Assembly: GCA_012719855.1 (NCBI GenBank)
Contig: JAAXZN010000001.1
Coordinates: 62,001-126,000 of the forward strand
Length of the DNA: 64,000 bases
Source: Serratia liquefaciens
GTDB lineage: Bacteria > Pseudomonadota > Gammaproteobacteria > Enterobacterales > Enterobacteriaceae
Reading direction: 5' to 3'
Shown: piece after piece, positions 9,707 through 19,890 of the stretch
Numbering within the stretch: the stretch's first letter is position 1
Layout: every line of letters starts with the position of its first letter
Made by a program: the position numbers and the translations under genes
Notes under the pieces: generated by a model
The model's database searches: none
The model's input: the letters and a program-made list of their open reading frames with translations, nothing else
What the model was told of the DNA's origin: nothing

Positions 9707-10441
9707 ATGGCTGAATTCGATCTGGCGGCGCTGAATGCGCTGCCCAAGTCTGGGCAGGCGTTGGCACTGGCGGTAGTTAACGGTCAGTTGGAAACGCTTT
9801 CCGCCGAGCAACGCGTGGAATGGGCGCTGGAACATCTGCCCGGCGAGTTTGTGCTCTCTTCAAGTTTTGGCATTCAGGCGGCGGTGTGTCTGCATCTGGT
9901 TACGCGGATCAAACCGGATATTCCGGTGATCCTCACCGATACCGGCTATCTGTTCCCTGAAACCTATCAGTTTATCGATCAGCTGGTCGACAAACTGAAG
10001 CTGAACCTGCAGGTGTTTCGTGCCGAGCAGTCGCCAGCCTGGCAAGAGGCCCGCTACGGCAAGCTGTGGGAGCAGGGCGTTGAAGGTATCGAAAAATACA
10101 ACCTGATCAACAAGGTTGAGCCGATGAACCGCGCATTGGAAACGCTGGGCGGACAAACCTGGTTCGCCGGCCTGCGCCGCGAGCAATCCGGCAGCCGCGC
10201 CAATCTACCGGTGCTGGCGGTGCAACGTGGGGTGTTCAAGATCCTGCCGATTATCGACTGGGACAACCGCAAGATTTATCAATACCTGACTGAGCACGGC
10301 CTCAGTTATCACCCGCTGTGGGAACAGGGCTATCTGTCGGTGGGGGATACCCATACCACGCAGAAGTGGGAACCGGGCATGAGCGAAGAAGAAACCCGCT
10401 TCTTCGGCCTGAAGCGTGAGTGTGGTCTGCACGAAGGCTAA
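9707..10441 (+). CDS. cysH: Phosphoadenosine phosphosulfate reductase
   Basis: Reduces PAPS to sulfite and PAP with thioredoxin. The 244 residues are the usual enterobacterial length. The PP-loop-like SSSFGIQAA segment (about 47-55) and the C-terminal catalytic motif ECGLH (KRECGLHEG at the end) are present. The ATG follows AGGAGG and lies 71 nt after cysI; this gap contains a GGCCCC/GGGGCC hairpin (9644-9665). It forms the cysJIH operon. Confidence 0.96.
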   Translation: MAEFDLAALNALPKSGQALALAVVNGQLETLSAEQRVEWALEHLPGEFVLSSSFGIQAAVCLHLVTRIKPDIPVILTDTGYLFPETYQFIDQLVDKLKLNLQVFRAEQSPAWQEARYGKLWEQGVEGIEKYNLINKVEPMNRALETLGGQTWFAGLRREQSGSRANLPVLAVQRGVFKILPIIDWDNRKIYQYLTEHGLSYHPLWEQGYLSVGDTHTTQKWEPGMSEEETRFFGLKRECGLHEG

Positions 10442-10460
10442 TAGCGTATTAACATCGTCA

Positions 10461-10486
10461 AAGGGCTCAGCATTCGCTGGGCCCTT
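10461..10486. terminator. Terminator between convergent cysH and iap
   Basis: AAGGGCTCAGC pairs with GCTGGGCCCTT (10461-10486) around a short loop, in the 61-bp gap between the two convergent stops. It can serve both strands, although the U-runs are short. Confidence 0.65.
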
Positions 10487-10502
10487 GGCGTTTTCAGGAA
10501 GA

Positions 10503-11579
10503 CTACTTTTTCTGTTTTTGGACTTTGGGCGGGTGGGTCTGAGCCAGCTCTTTAATCAGCGGCAGCAGGATCTGTACGCTCTCGCGGCTGCGCTTGTCGA
10601 TGCGCCCTGGCAGATTGCGCTCCAGATACTGCAGGTTATCGTACTGCGGACGATGCCAGGTGATGCCCTGCGGGAAATGGGGGCTGACAGCGCGCTGCTG
10701 ATAGCCGTCTTTATCGCCCAGTGACCAGTTGGTGGCTTCTACCGACAGCACCGGGATACCGGCTTTATCGAACACTTCCTGATCGGAACAGCAGCCGGTG
10801 CCTTTCGGGTGCGCTTTGCTGCCTGGGTTAGTGGCAGCGGCGATGCCGTAGCGGTGGGCAATATCCAATGCGCGGTCGCGACTCTGCTTCGCCAGCTTTG
10901 GCGGCGTATTGAGGCCGGCGTTGAAATACAGGCGATCGCCAGTAATCAGGCTGTCGAGGTTAATCACCAGCAGGGTATTGCGTTTCTCTTCTTCGCTCAT
11001 GCGCTGCAGGTAGTTCTGCGCGCCCAGCGAACCCAGCTCTTCGGCGCTGGTGGCGACAAAGCGCAGGGCGTAAGCGGTGGGAATATTCTTCAGACGATCC
11101 GCCAGCTCCAGCATTACGCCGACGCCAGAGGCATTGTCATCGACCCCCTGCAACGTCAGGCCGCCAAGGTTGTTGTCCAGATCGGCGTCGCTTTGCGGCG
11201 TGTAGGTATCAAAATGTGCCACGATCAGAATTTGCTGCGGAAGGCTGCCATTTTTAGCGGCGATCACCGAGCTGGCGGTAATGTTATTCCAGTTCTTCTT
11301 GCCGTCTTTGCTGGTGTACAGATAGCGCGTGTTGAAACTGCGGATATCGCTCTGATACCCCATCTTGCTGAACTGCTGTTTCAGATAGTCTGCGGTGAGC
11401 AATTCTGCAGGGCTGCCGGCCATGCGGCCAGGAAAATAGGTGGCGATGTGGCGAGTCTGCTCGGCGGCGAATTTGCCCATCGGGGCATCTTTTGCGGGCT
11501 GAGTGGCGGCCGAAACGCTGAAAACACCGCCGAGCGCTGCCAGCAGCAGGCCGGTCTTCAGGTAAAAACGGGAAAACAT
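10503..11579 (-). CDS. iap: M28-family aminopeptidase (alkaline phosphatase isozyme conversion protein)
   Basis: Periplasmic zinc aminopeptidase; in E. coli Iap removes the N-terminal residue of alkaline phosphatase. With the start at 11579 (AAGGA site) the product is 358 residues and begins with a signal peptide (KTGLLLAALGGVFSVSA). Zinc-site motifs of peptidase family M28 are visible: AHFDTY, DDNASGVG and EELG. A longer frame opens upstream to 11783, but its extra residues precede the signal peptide and are rejected. As in E. coli, iap sits between cysJIH and the cysDNC cluster; here no cas genes intervene. Confidence 0.9.
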   Translation of the reverse strand: MFSRFYLKTGLLLAALGGVFSVSAATQPAKDAPMGKFAAEQTRHIATYFPGRMAGSPAELLTADYLKQQFSKMGYQSDIRSFNTRYLYTSKDGKKNWNNITASSVIAAKNGSLPQQILIVAHFDTYTPQSDADLDNNLGGLTLQGVDDNASGVGVMLELADRLKNIPTAYALRFVATSAEELGSLGAQNYLQRMSEEEKRNTLLVINLDSLITGDRLYFNAGLNTPPKLAKQSRDRALDIAHRYGIAAATNPGSKAHPKGTGCCSDQEVFDKAGIPVLSVEATNWSLGDKDGYQQRAVSPHFPQGITWHRPQYDNLQYLERNLPGRIDKRSRESVQILLPLIKELAQTHPPKVQKQKK

Positions 11580-11854
11580 ACCGAAAAATCCTTCTTTGAT
11601 ATCGACGAGACCGATTGTTTTTTGCGGTGTCCAGTATGAGACGGTCGGCAAGATTAAACAATTTCTCCCGCTCTTAATTTTGGTGCTGCCTGGGCAAAAT
11701 TTGGTGCTCTGCGCAACGATGAATCTCGATTGATGGCCCGTGCGACGCATTTTGCGAAATGCTTGGCATATTACGAGTATCACTATTTAACCCCGCCCGT
11801 AGAGTGGTTTATTATTCGGCGGTAAGGTTCTTACGGATCGAAGGAGAAACCCTG

Positions 11855-12127
11855 ATGTTGGACAAATGTGATAACAGGATCGGCCTGATAGAGAAAAAAG
11901 CTGAGTATGTGGATCATGCTCTTAATCAGGTCAAAACCGATTTGGCCACGCTGACCACACGTTCAGTAGAGTTTGTCACCAAAGGCGATTTGCATAAGGA
12001 AGTGGGATTGCTGCACCGGGAGATCGGTTTGGTCCATAAAGAGATGTCCAATCAAACCAAATGGATGGTTAGCACTATATTGGCCGCAGCTGCTTTGTGC
12101 ATGACCGCCGCGAAGTTTTGGTTTTAA
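11855..12127 (+). CDS. Small coiled-coil protein with C-terminal membrane anchor
   Basis: A 90-residue product with a good AAGGAG site 8 nt before the ATG. Residues about 8-65 are charged, heptad-like and probably coiled coil, containing a short near-repeat (KEVGLLHREIGLVHKEM). Residues about 68-88 form one hydrophobic segment (WMVSTILAAAALCMTAAKFW). The overall plan resembles XhlA-type or DUF1640-like small membrane proteins, but I cannot name a family. It is transcribed toward cysG. Confidence 0.7.
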   Translation: MLDKCDNRIGLIEKKAEYVDHALNQVKTDLATLTTRSVEFVTKGDLHKEVGLLHREIGLVHKEMSNQTKWMVSTILAAAALCMTAAKFWF

Positions 12128-12314
12128 CATCTGCCTCCTGACGCATACCTGGTCTGAATAATGATCACGGCCTTGTTCGGCGCATAACTGCCGCAAACCC
12201 CGACGCACTGCGCCTTATTCCATTATTGAACTAGTCATTCCTTTTCGTCATTTCAGAGGCCAAATCTCAGCCCGTATAGTCACACTATCATTCTGCATAT
12301 ATGAAAAGGCTGTT

Positions 12315-13745
12315 GTGGACTATCTACCTATATTTGCCGACCTGAAACAACGCCCGGTGTTGGTCGTTGGCGGCGGCGAAGTGGCTGCGCGCAAAGTTGA
12401 TCTTCTCCTGCGCGCCGGGGCTGAAATACGGATAGTTGCGCAGTCACTCTCACCCATACTCGAAGAACTGCGTCAGCAGGGGCACATCCGCTGGCAGGGG
12501 CAGGCTTTTGCCGCTCAGCAACTGGATGAGGTGTTCCTGGTGATCGCCGCAACCGACGACAGCGCGCTGAATGCAGAAGTCTTTGCCGAAGCGGATAAAC
12601 GTCGGGTGCTGGCCAACGTGGTCGACGATCAGCCGCGCTGCTCGTTCATCTTTCCGTCGATTATCGATCGTTCACCGCTGGTGGTTGCCGTCTCTTCCAG
12701 CGGCCAGGCGCCGGTGCTGGCACGTATGCTGCGTGAAAAGCTCGAAGCTTTGTTGCCCGCCAGTCTGGGGCAGATGGCTGAGGTGGCTGGACGCTGGCGC
12801 GGCCAGGTAAAACAGCGACTGAATGCCATCGGTGAACGTCGTCGTTTTTGGGAAAAAACATTCGGCGGACGTTTTGCCACGCTGGTGGCTAATGGCCAGT
12901 CCGCCCAGGCCGAGCGGCAGTTGGAGCAGGATTTACAGCAGTTTGCCCTGGGCGGTGAAGGTACCCAGGGGGAAATTGCGCTGGTGGGCGCCGGGCCTGG
13001 CGACGTGGGGTTATTAACCCTGCGCGGGCTGCAGGTGATGCAGCAGGCTGACGTGGTGCTGTATGACCATCTGGTCAGCGATGAAATTCTGGATCTGGTA
13101 CGTCGCGATGCCGAACGCATCTGCGTGGGAAAACGAGCAGGAGCACACTCGGTGATCCAGGAAGAAACCAACCGTCTGTTGGTGGAACTGGCGCAGCAGG
13201 GCAAGCGCGTGGTGCGATTGAAAGGCGGAGATCCCTTTATCTTTGGCCGCGGCGGCGAAGAGCTGCAGGTGGCCGCCGCCGCGGGCATTCCGTTCCAGGT
13301 GGTGCCTGGCGTCACCGCGGCGGCCGGCGCAACGGCCTATGCCGGCATTCCGCTGACGCACCGCGATCATGCGCAGAGCGTGACTTTTATTACCGGCCAC
13401 TGCCGTCCTGACGGCGATGGGCTGGACTGGGCAGACTTGGCGCGAGCGCGTCAGACTCTGGCTATCTACATGGGCACCATGAAGGCCGCGGACATCAGCC
13501 AGCGCCTGATAGCCCACGGCCGCGCGCCCACGACGCCGGTGGCGGTGATCAGCCGCGGCACGCGTGCGGATCAGCTGGTGCAAACCGGCACGCTGCAACA
13601 GCTTGAAAAATTGGCTCAACAGGCACCTTTGCCGGCGCTGCTGGTGATCGGCGAAGTGGTGGAGCTGCATCATCAAATTGCCTGGTTTGGGCATCAACCG
13701 CAGACGGAAGGGGCCTCTCGCCCCGCCGTCGTGAATTTGGCTTAA
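12315..13745 (+). CDS. cysG: Siroheme synthase (trifunctional)
   Basis: Makes siroheme from uroporphyrinogen III, supplying the cofactor of CysI. The 476 residues include an N-terminal precorrin-2 dehydrogenase/ferrochelatase half ([13 protein letters not shown]) and a C-terminal uroporphyrinogen methyltransferase half from about residue 216 ([32 protein letters not shown]). The start is GTG at 12315, giving [10 protein letters not shown], which aligns with E. coli MDHLPIF. It leads a cysGDNC operon, 9 nt before cysD, unlike E. coli, where cysG follows nirC. Confidence 0.95.
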   Translation: MDYLPIFADLKQRPVLVVGGGEVAARKVDLLLRAGAEIRIVAQSLSPILEELRQQGHIRWQGQAFAAQQLDEVFLVIAATDDSALNAEVFAEADKRRVLANVVDDQPRCSFIFPSIIDRSPLVVAVSSSGQAPVLARMLREKLEALLPASLGQMAEVAGRWRGQVKQRLNAIGERRRFWEKTFGGRFATLVANGQSAQAERQLEQDLQQFALGGEGTQGEIALVGAGPGDVGLLTLRGLQVMQQADVVLYDHLVSDEILDLVRRDAERICVGKRAGAHSVIQEETNRLLVELAQQGKRVVRLKGGDPFIFGRGGEELQVAAAAGIPFQVVPGVTAAAGATAYAGIPLTHRDHAQSVTFITGHCRPDGDGLDWADLARARQTLAIYMGTMKAADISQRLIAHGRAPTTPVAVISRGTRADQLVQTGTLQQLEKLAQQAPLPALLVIGEVVELHHQIAWFGHQPQTEGASRPAVVNLA

Positions 13746-13754
13746 GGATCTGTT

Positions 13755-14663
13755 ATGGACGAAAAACGACTCACTCATTTGCGGCAATTGGAGGCGGAGA
13801 GTATCCATATCATCCGTGAAGTCGCCGCTGAATTCGGCAACCCGGTGATGCTCTATTCCATCGGTAAAGACTCTTCCGTGATGCTGCACCTGGCGCGTAA
13901 GGCATTTTACCCGGGTACGCTGCCGTTCCCGTTGCTGCATGTGGATACCGGTTGGAAATTCCGTGAAATGTACGAATTCCGCGATCGCACTGCAAAAGAG
14001 TACGGTTTTGAACTGCTGATCCACAAAAACCCGGAAGGCGTGGCGATGGGCATCAACCCGTTCGTTCACGGCAGCGCCAAGCATACCGATATCATGAAAA
14101 CCGAAGGCCTGAAGCAGGCGCTTAACAAATACGGTTTTGATGCCGCCTTTGGCGGTGCCCGCCGTGACGAAGAGAAGTCACGAGCCAAAGAGCGTATCTA
14201 TTCATTCCGTGACCGCTTCCACCGTTGGGATCCGAAAAACCAGCGCCCGGAGCTGTGGCACAACTACAACGGCCAAATCAACAAGGGCGAGAGCATTCGC
14301 GTGTTCCCGCTGTCGAACTGGACCGAGCTGGATATCTGGCAATACATTTTCCTGGAAAAAATCGACATCGTGCCGCTGTATCTGGCAAAACCGCGTCCGG
14401 TGGTAGAGCGCGACGGCATGTTGCTGATGGTGGACGACGATCGTATCGATCTGCAGCCGGGCGAAGTGATCAGCCAGCGCATGGTGCGTTTCCGCACGCT
14501 GGGCTGTTGGCCGCTGACCGGCGCGGTGGATTCCGAAGCGGAGACGCTGCCGGAGATCATCGAAGAGATGTTGGTGTCTACCACCAGTGAGCGCCAGGGA
14601 CGGATGATCGACCGCGATCAGTCCGGTTCGATGGAGCTGAAAAAGCGTCAAGGGTATTTCTAA
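13755..14663 (+). CDS. cysD: Sulfate adenylyltransferase subunit 2
   Basis: The catalytic ATP-pyrophosphatase subunit of ATP sulfurylase, which forms adenylylsulfate. The 302 residues are standard. The PP-loop [15 protein letters not shown] lies near residue 35, and the C-terminal half has the family motif RKRQGYF-like end (KKRQGYF). An AAGGA site precedes the ATG, between cysG and cysN in one operon. Confidence 0.96.
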   Translation: MDEKRLTHLRQLEAESIHIIREVAAEFGNPVMLYSIGKDSSVMLHLARKAFYPGTLPFPLLHVDTGWKFREMYEFRDRTAKEYGFELLIHKNPEGVAMGINPFVHGSAKHTDIMKTEGLKQALNKYGFDAAFGGARRDEEKSRAKERIYSFRDRFHRWDPKNQRPELWHNYNGQINKGESIRVFPLSNWTELDIWQYIFLEKIDIVPLYLAKPRPVVERDGMLLMVDDDRIDLQPGEVISQRMVRFRTLGCWPLTGAVDSEAETLPEIIEEMLVSTTSERQGRMIDRDQSGSMELKKRQGYF

Positions 14664-14674
14664 GGAGCCGCCGG

Positions 14675-16102
14675 ATGACCAACGCAATTGCACAACAAAT
14701 CGCTGAGCAGGGCGGGGTCGAGTCTTACCTGCATGCGCAGCAACACAAAAGTCTGTTACGGTTCCTGACCTGCGGCAGCGTCGATGACGGCAAAAGTACC
14801 CTGATCGGCCGCTTGCTGCACGATACCCGTCAGATCTACGAAGATCAGCTGTCTACGCTGCACAGCGACAGCAAACGCATTGGCACCCAGGGCGAGAAAC
14901 TCGATTTGGCGCTGCTGGTCGATGGCCTGCAGGCCGAGCGCGAGCAGGGCATTACCATCGACGTGGCCTATCGCTATTTCTCGACCGAAAAACGCAAATT
15001 TATTATTGCCGATACGCCGGGGCATGAGCAGTACACCCGCAATATGGCGACCGGGGCCTCGACCTGCGATCTGGCGATCCTGTTGATCGATGCGCGCAAA
15101 GGGGTTCTGGATCAAACCCGCAGGCACAGCTTTATCGCCACGCTGTTGGGCATTCGCCATCTGGTGGTGGCGGTCAATAAAATGGATCTGGTGGATTACC
15201 AAGAGTCGGTGTTCGAGCAATTCAAGCAGGACTACCTGACCTTCGCCCAGCAGTTGCCGAACGATCTGGACATCAAGTTTGTGCCCTTGTCGGCGCTGGA
15301 TGGCGACAACGTGGCCAGTGAGAGCGCCCAGATGCCTTGGTACAGCGGCCCAACGCTGCTGCAGGTGCTGGAGAGCGTGGATGTGATCAGCGAACGCGAG
15401 ACGCAGCCGCTGCGTTTCCCGGTGCAGTATGTCAACCGTCCTAACCTGGATTTCCGGGGCTATGCGGGCACGCTGTCCGCGGGTGTGGTGCGCGTCGGAC
15501 AACGCGTGAAGGTATTGCCTTCCGGCGTGGAATCTACCGTAGCGCGCATTGTGACCTTTGATGGCGATCTGCAGGAAGCGGTGCCGGGCGAGGCGATCAC
15601 GCTGGTGCTGGCAGATGAAGTGGACATCAGTCGCGGCGATCTGCTGGTCGATGCCGGGGAAACCCTGCAGGCGGCGCAAAGCGCGCTGGTGGACGTGGTG
15701 TGGATGGCTGAAAAACCGCTGTTGCCGGGCCAAAGCTACGACATCAAAGTGGCCGGCAAAAAGACCCGTGCACGCATAGAGGGCATACGCCACCAGGTGG
15801 AAATCAACTCGCTGGCGCAGCACCAGGCGGACACTTTACCGCTCAACGGCATTGGTTTGGTGGAACTGACCTTTGATGAACCGCTGGTGCTGGACAGCTA
15901 TCAACGCAACCATGATACCGGTGGGCTGATCTTTATCGATCGCCTGAGCAACGTCACCGTGGGGGCCGGCTTGATCCGCGAAACCTTGCAGGACGCACAG
16001 ACATCCGCCGGCGACTTCAGCGCATTTGAGCTGGAATTGAATGCACTGGTGCGTAAACACTTCCCACATTGGGGCGCGCGTGACCTGATTGGGGGGAAAT
16101 AA
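14675..16102 (+). CDS. cysN: Sulfate adenylyltransferase subunit 1 (GTPase)
   Basis: The EF-Tu-like GTPase subunit that couples GTP hydrolysis to APS formation by CysD. The 475 residues contain G1 ([17 protein letters not shown]), G3 ([12 protein letters not shown]) and G4 (NKMD) motifs, followed by beta-barrel domains. A strong AAGGAG site precedes the start. One base separates its stop from the cysC GTG. Confidence 0.96.
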   Translation: MTNAIAQQIAEQGGVESYLHAQQHKSLLRFLTCGSVDDGKSTLIGRLLHDTRQIYEDQLSTLHSDSKRIGTQGEKLDLALLVDGLQAEREQGITIDVAYRYFSTEKRKFIIADTPGHEQYTRNMATGASTCDLAILLIDARKGVLDQTRRHSFIATLLGIRHLVVAVNKMDLVDYQESVFEQFKQDYLTFAQQLPNDLDIKFVPLSALDGDNVASESAQMPWYSGPTLLQVLESVDVISERETQPLRFPVQYVNRPNLDFRGYAGTLSAGVVRVGQRVKVLPSGVESTVARIVTFDGDLQEAVPGEAITLVLADEVDISRGDLLVDAGETLQAAQSALVDVVWMAEKPLLPGQSYDIKVAGKKTRARIEGIRHQVEINSLAQHQADTLPLNGIGLVELTFDEPLVLDSYQRNHDTGGLIFIDRLSNVTVGAGLIRETLQDAQTSAGDFSAFELELNALVRKHFPHWGARDLIGGK

Positions 16103-16103
16103 C

Positions 16104-16733
16104 GTGACCGACGCTCAACTGCGGCCGACCGGGCCGGATGATGACAACGTGGTCTGGCATCCGCATGCGGTAACGCGTGCGGATCGCGAAGTCCGCAACG
16201 GCCACAAAGGCGTGGTGCTGTGGTTTACCGGGCTGTCCGGCTCGGGCAAATCTACCGTCGCCGGTGCGCTGGAACAGGCGCTGCACGCCCATGGTGTCAG
16301 CACCTATCTGTTGGATGGCGATAACGTGCGTCACGGCTTATGCCGCGACTTGGGTTTCTCCGACCACGACCGGCGCGAGAATATTCGCCGCGTGGGCGAA
16401 GTGGCGAAGCTGATGGTGGACGCCGGCCTGGTGGTGTTGACCGCTTTCATTTCTCCACATCGCGCCGAACGGCAGATGGTGAGTGAACTCCTGGATGAAG
16501 ATCGTTTTATCGAGGTGTTTGTCGACACGCCGTTGGCGGTTTGTGAAGTGCGCGATCCGAAAGGATTGTACAAAAAAGCCCGTGCCGGCGAGCTGCGTAA
16601 TTTCACCGGCATCGACTCGGTTTACGAGGCGCCGCAACGGCCGGATATTCACCTTGATGGCCAACAATTGGTAACAAATTTGATTGCGCAATTGTTAGAC
16701 GTGCTGCGTGGTCGGGCTATTATCAAACCCTGA
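16104..16733 (+). CDS. cysC: Adenylylsulfate kinase
   Basis: Phosphorylates APS to PAPS for CysH. The P-loop [14 protein letters not shown] and the DGDNVRHGL motif are intact. I chose the GTG at 16104, one base after the cysN stop and behind a GGGGGGAA site, giving 209 residues against 201 in E. coli; an in-frame TTG at 16089 is less likely. It is the last cys gene of the operon and is followed by a terminator. Confidence 0.95.
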   Translation: MTDAQLRPTGPDDDNVVWHPHAVTRADREVRNGHKGVVLWFTGLSGSGKSTVAGALEQALHAHGVSTYLLDGDNVRHGLCRDLGFSDHDRRENIRRVGEVAKLMVDAGLVVLTAFISPHRAERQMVSELLDEDRFIEVFVDTPLAVCEVRDPKGLYKKARAGELRNFTGIDSVYEAPQRPDIHLDGQQLVTNLIAQLLDVLRGRAIIKP

Positions 16734-16740
16734 ATTCAGA

Positions 16741-16774
16741 AAAGCGTGTGGCGTTTTTGCGCCATACGCTTTTT
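16741..16774 (+). terminator. Terminator of the cysGDNC operon
   Basis: AAAGCGTGTGGCG pairs with CGCCATACGCTTT across a T-rich loop and ends in TTTTT. It begins 8 nt after the cysC stop. Confidence 0.85.
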
Positions 16775-16818
16775 ACGCTAAGCCCGCCGGAGAGCGCGCC
16801 GAATAACCAGGGATCGCT

Positions 16819-17136
16819 ATGCAAAATGTCTCGCCTATCTTGATTGACGCAAACCAGGAGAAAGAGGAGCCCTCTTATTCTTTCCTGGGCGGTGTCTGCG
16901 GCTTTGTTTTCTACTGGCTGGCCTTCGCGGTGCCGTTTTTGGTTTATGGCTCCAACACCCTTTTCTTCCTGCTCTACACCTGGCCGTTTTTCCTGGCGCT
17001 GATGCCGGTTTCGGTGCTGATTGGCATCACGCTCAGCATGCTGCTGCGTGGTCGGCTGATTTTTACGCTGCTGCTGACCGGGACCCTCGTTCTGTGCCTG
17101 TTCTGGCTGGTGTTCAGCTTTTTGACCGGTTGGTGA
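16819..17136 (+). CDS. ygbE: Inner-membrane protein of the YgbE/DUF3561 family
   Basis: A 105-residue protein with three strongly hydrophobic segments (about 22-45, 48-72 and 80-102) and no known activity. In E. coli ygbE also follows cysC, so position and topology support the call. It has its own start after a terminator, so its expression may be independent of cysC. Confidence 0.85.
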   Translation: MQNVSPILIDANQEKEEPSYSFLGGVCGFVFYWLAFAVPFLVYGSNTLFFLLYTWPFFLALMPVSVLIGITLSMLLRGRLIFTLLLTGTLVLCLFWLVFSFLTGW

Positions 17137-17187
17137 GGGAAGGGCGCAGTCGCCTGCGCCCAAAGCATTGCAAAGCCGTGCCGAAGG

Positions 17188-17910
17188 TTACAAAACTTTG
17201 CTCAGAAAAGCCTGAGTGCGTGGATTGGCCGGCTGGCTGAAAATCTGCTGTGGCGAACCTTCTTCCTGGATGATCCCCTGATCGATAAACAACACCCGAT
17301 CGGCCACTTCACGGGCAAAGCCCATTTCATGCGTCACCACCACCATCGTCATGCCTTCGTGCGCCAATGACTTCATCACCGCCAGCACTTCGCCGACCAA
17401 CTCGGGATCGAGCGCGGAGGTCGGTTCGTCGAACAGCATGATTTTCGGTTCCATCGCCAGCGCGCGAGCAATGGCTACCCGCTGTTGTTGACCGCCGGAC
17501 AGGCTGTTGGGATAGGCGTCAATCTTGTCCAGCAAGCCCACCTTTTGCAGCAGCGCCTCTGCCCGCAGTATGGCCTCTGCGCGCGACAGCTTTTTCACCC
17601 CCATCGGCGCCATGATGATGTTTTCCAGCACCGTCATATGCGGGAACAGGTTAAAGCGTTGAAACACCATGCCGACGCTTTCACGCATTTTATTGAGATC
17701 GGTTTTCTGGCTGTGTATGGCAAAACCGTTCACCAGGATCTCACCGCCGGACAGCGTTTCCAGCGCATTGATACAACGCAGGAAGGTGCTTTTACCGGAG
17801 CCGGACGGGCCGATGACGCAGACCACTTCGTTGGCTGCGATTTCGCAGGAAATACCACGTAGCACGTGGCTTTCGCCGAATTGTTTTTGCAGGTTATGTA
17901 CGCGAATCAC
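17188..17910 (-). CDS. Polar amino acid ABC transporter, ATP-binding subunit
   Basis: A 240-residue ATPase of the GlnQ/HisP type. Walker [10 protein letters not shown] (about 34-42), signature LSGGQQQR, Walker [13 protein letters not shown] and the switch His (VVTHEMGF) are all present. It overlaps the permease gene by 17 nt and is the last gene of a three-gene operon (binding protein, permease, ATPase). The substrate cannot be read from the ATPase. Confidence 0.93.
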   Translation of the reverse strand: MIRVHNLQKQFGESHVLRGISCEIAANEVVCVIGPSGSGKSTFLRCINALETLSGGEILVNGFAIHSQKTDLNKMRESVGMVFQRFNLFPHMTVLENIIMAPMGVKKLSRAEAILRAEALLQKVGLLDKIDAYPNSLSGGQQQRVAIARALAMEPKIMLFDEPTSALDPELVGEVLAVMKSLAHEGMTMVVVTHEMGFAREVADRVLFIDQGIIQEEGSPQQIFSQPANPRTQAFLSKVL

Positions 17911-18658
17911 TTTTCCCGAACCTCTTTTCCATGTGTTGCACCATCAGCGAAAGCAGGAAGGTGAGGACCCAATAGACCAGCGAAATGGTCAGGTAGGGCT
18001 CCCAATAGGTGGCATAGGCGCCGGAAACCGTGCGGGCGGCATAGGCCAGGTCGGCAAGTCCGATGGCGGAGGCCAGCGAAGAGTCTTTGACGATGGCAAT
18101 GGCATTGTTGCCCAGCGGCGGCAGCATGCGGCGAAACGCCTGCGGCAGGATCACTTTGCGCATGGTTTTGCCGTAGCTCATGCCCAGCGAACGTGAAGCT
18201 TCCATCTGGCCGCGATCGATAGACTGAATGCCGGCGCGGAAAATTTCCGAGACGTAGGCACCTGCGTTAAGCGTAATCGCCACCACGCAGGAGAGAAATG
18301 CGCCGTAATCGGAGCGCAGCGCGCGGGCGAAATCGGTGCTCATCAGACCGCTGGTGACCAGCAGACCGTCACGTGGGTTGATAAACAGCGGCACCAGCGC
18401 GAAATGCACCACCATAATCTGGACAAACAGCGGCGTACCGCGGAAGGCGCTGATGTAGATGCGCACCGGCCACTGAACGCCGTAATGCAGTATCGGTTTC
18501 CAGATGCCGTGTGGTGCCTGCGCCAGACGGCCGAGCCCGAGGATCAGCCCCCAGGTGGTGCCCAGTATCACGCAGATAATGGTGCATTTGATGGTCATCC
18601 AGGCGCCTTCCATAAACAGCGGGGCGTACTCCTGGATTATCTCCCAACGGAAATTCAA
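17894..18658 (-). CDS. Polar amino acid ABC transporter, permease subunit
   Basis: A 254-residue HisM/GlnP-type membrane protein with about five membrane segments. The EAA loop that docks the ATPase is visible ([17 protein letters not shown]). As the only permease gene it would function as a homodimer. It lies between the binding-protein and ATPase genes. Confidence 0.92.
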   Translation of the reverse strand: MNFRWEIIQEYAPLFMEGAWMTIKCTIICVILGTTWGLILGLGRLAQAPHGIWKPILHYGVQWPVRIYISAFRGTPLFVQIMVVHFALVPLFINPRDGLLVTSGLMSTDFARALRSDYGAFLSCVVAITLNAGAYVSEIFRAGIQSIDRGQMEASRSLGMSYGKTMRKVILPQAFRRMLPPLGNNAIAIVKDSSLASAIGLADLAYAARTVSGAYATYWEPYLTISLVYWVLTFLLSLMVQHMEKRFGKSDSRT

Positions 18659-18713
18659 GGTCGGATCCTTTTTAAAAAGTTTTCAGGCTGCCGTGCTGAC
18701 GAGCGCCGGTCGA

Positions 18714-19484
18714 TTATTCGGCGGGCAGCGTGGAAACGTTGCTGTCAAACCAGGTCTGGTAGATTTTGGCGTAGGTGCCGTCGGCGATGATTTTCTTCAG
18801 GCCGGCGTTGATTTTGCCGCGCAGTTCGTCATTGCCTTTGGCCACGGCGATACCGAAATACTGGCGTTCGAATTTGGCATCAGACACCAGTTTGAACTCT
18901 TTTTCCGGATGGGTTTTGATATAGAACTTGGCCACGCCGACGTCGCCCACGGCCGCGCCGATACCGTCTTCATACAGCTCTTGCAGCATTAACGGGGTAT
19001 TGTCGAAACGTTTGATGGCGGTGTTGTTTTTGCCTAACACGTCGGACACCACGATGTCGCCGGTGCTGGAGTTGACTACGCCGACCTTCAGCGTTTTCAA
19101 GGCGGCGATGGAGTCGACGCTGGAGTCTTTGGGGACCACGATAGCCTGCTCTGCCGGGAAGTAAGGTGCAGAAAAATCAACCATTTGTTTGCGTTTGTCG
19201 GTAATGGTGATGCCGGAAATAATGATGTCGCGATCGCCGGAGTTCAGCGTTGCGAAAATACCTTCCCACGGCGTATTCACCAGTTTGACCTGAAAGTTCT
19301 CGGCCTTGGCCACGGCCTTGATGATATCGATATCAAAGCCTTCCAGCTGTTTGCTGCTGTTTTCGAATTCGAACGGACGGTAGGTGCCGCCAGAGCCGAC
19401 GACGTAGGTAGGCTCAGCCGCCAGGACTGAGGCCGACAGGGTGGCGGCCAGGCAGGCGCCAATCACAACTAAAGATTTAAACAT
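18714..19484 (-). CDS. Periplasmic polar amino acid-binding protein
   Basis: A 256-residue family-3 solute-binding protein with a signal peptide ending near ASVLA. The family signature is clear (GTYRPFEFENSSKQLEGFDIDI; EGIFATLNSGDRDIIISG). It delivers an amino acid, probably glutamine-like or another polar residue, to the transporter. A perfect 10-bp inverted repeat 39 bp upstream of the start (19523-19545) may be its operator. Confidence 0.92.
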   Translation of the reverse strand: MFKSLVVIGACLAATLSASVLAAEPTYVVGSGGTYRPFEFENSSKQLEGFDIDIIKAVAKAENFQVKLVNTPWEGIFATLNSGDRDIIISGITITDKRKQMVDFSAPYFPAEQAIVVPKDSSVDSIAALKTLKVGVVNSSTGDIVVSDVLGKNNTAIKRFDNTPLMLQELYEDGIGAAVGDVGVAKFYIKTHPEKEFKLVSDAKFERQYFGIAVAKGNDELRGKINAGLKKIIADGTYAKIYQTWFDSNVSTLPAE

Positions 19485-19890
19485 CGCTATCCCCGGTAAT
19501 TAAAAATGATCCACTGGATTTATTTATGCACTATGAGTGCATAAAAATAATCTTTAATGAATAAAAACACAACTCCTACCTGATGGTGAAATTTTTAATG
19601 GTGTTAAATATGCAGTTTGTGCTTGTCGGTGGCGAATGCTTTGGTGAAATCAGCGGGTAGCCAGTTTTTCTTACTGCATAACCGGAAAAAACGCTGAAGG
19701 GGAAAAATGCGGGGGCGTTGGTTGGTTTTTCTGCGGTGAAAGTGGTTTTTTTTGCCGCTTTCGAAGTGAATTTAGGTTATAAACTCAGGAAATTATCATC
19801 CTACTCTGAATTTGGCGGCGAAATGCCGTTCTCTGTGTGGAGTCCAACGAAAAGTTGTGGGATGATTGGTCGGTTTTTCAGGGGGCGGAG
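19485..19890. other. Divergent intergenic region between ABC operon and ftsB
   Basis: Contains the inverted repeat at 19523-19545, AT-rich sequence and the ftsB leader. I see no further gene. Confidence 0.5.
19523..19545. promoter_or_regulatory. Perfect inverted repeat upstream of the ABC operon
   Basis: TTTATGCACT and AGTGCATAAA flank ATG with no mismatch. The arms recall NtrC half-sites (TGCAC), but the spacing is 3 rather than 5 nt, so the regulator is unknown. It may be an operator or a hairpin in the 5' leader. Confidence 0.5.

Noticed and set aside
13014-14084. 356-codon open frame on the minus strand
   Set aside because: It lies antisense to cysG and cysD, both intact and well identified, and the translation has no family features.
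14756-15823. 355-codon open frame on the minus strand
   Set aside because: Antisense shadow of cysN.
17140-17160. GGGCGCA/TGCGCCC hairpin between ygbE and the ABC operon as a terminator
   Set aside because: The stem is good but neither strand has a clear U-run, so I did not call it.
19523-19545. NtrC site
   Set aside because: Half-sites resemble TGCAC/GTGCA, but the central spacing is 3 nt instead of 5, so I list it only as an inverted repeat of unknown factor.
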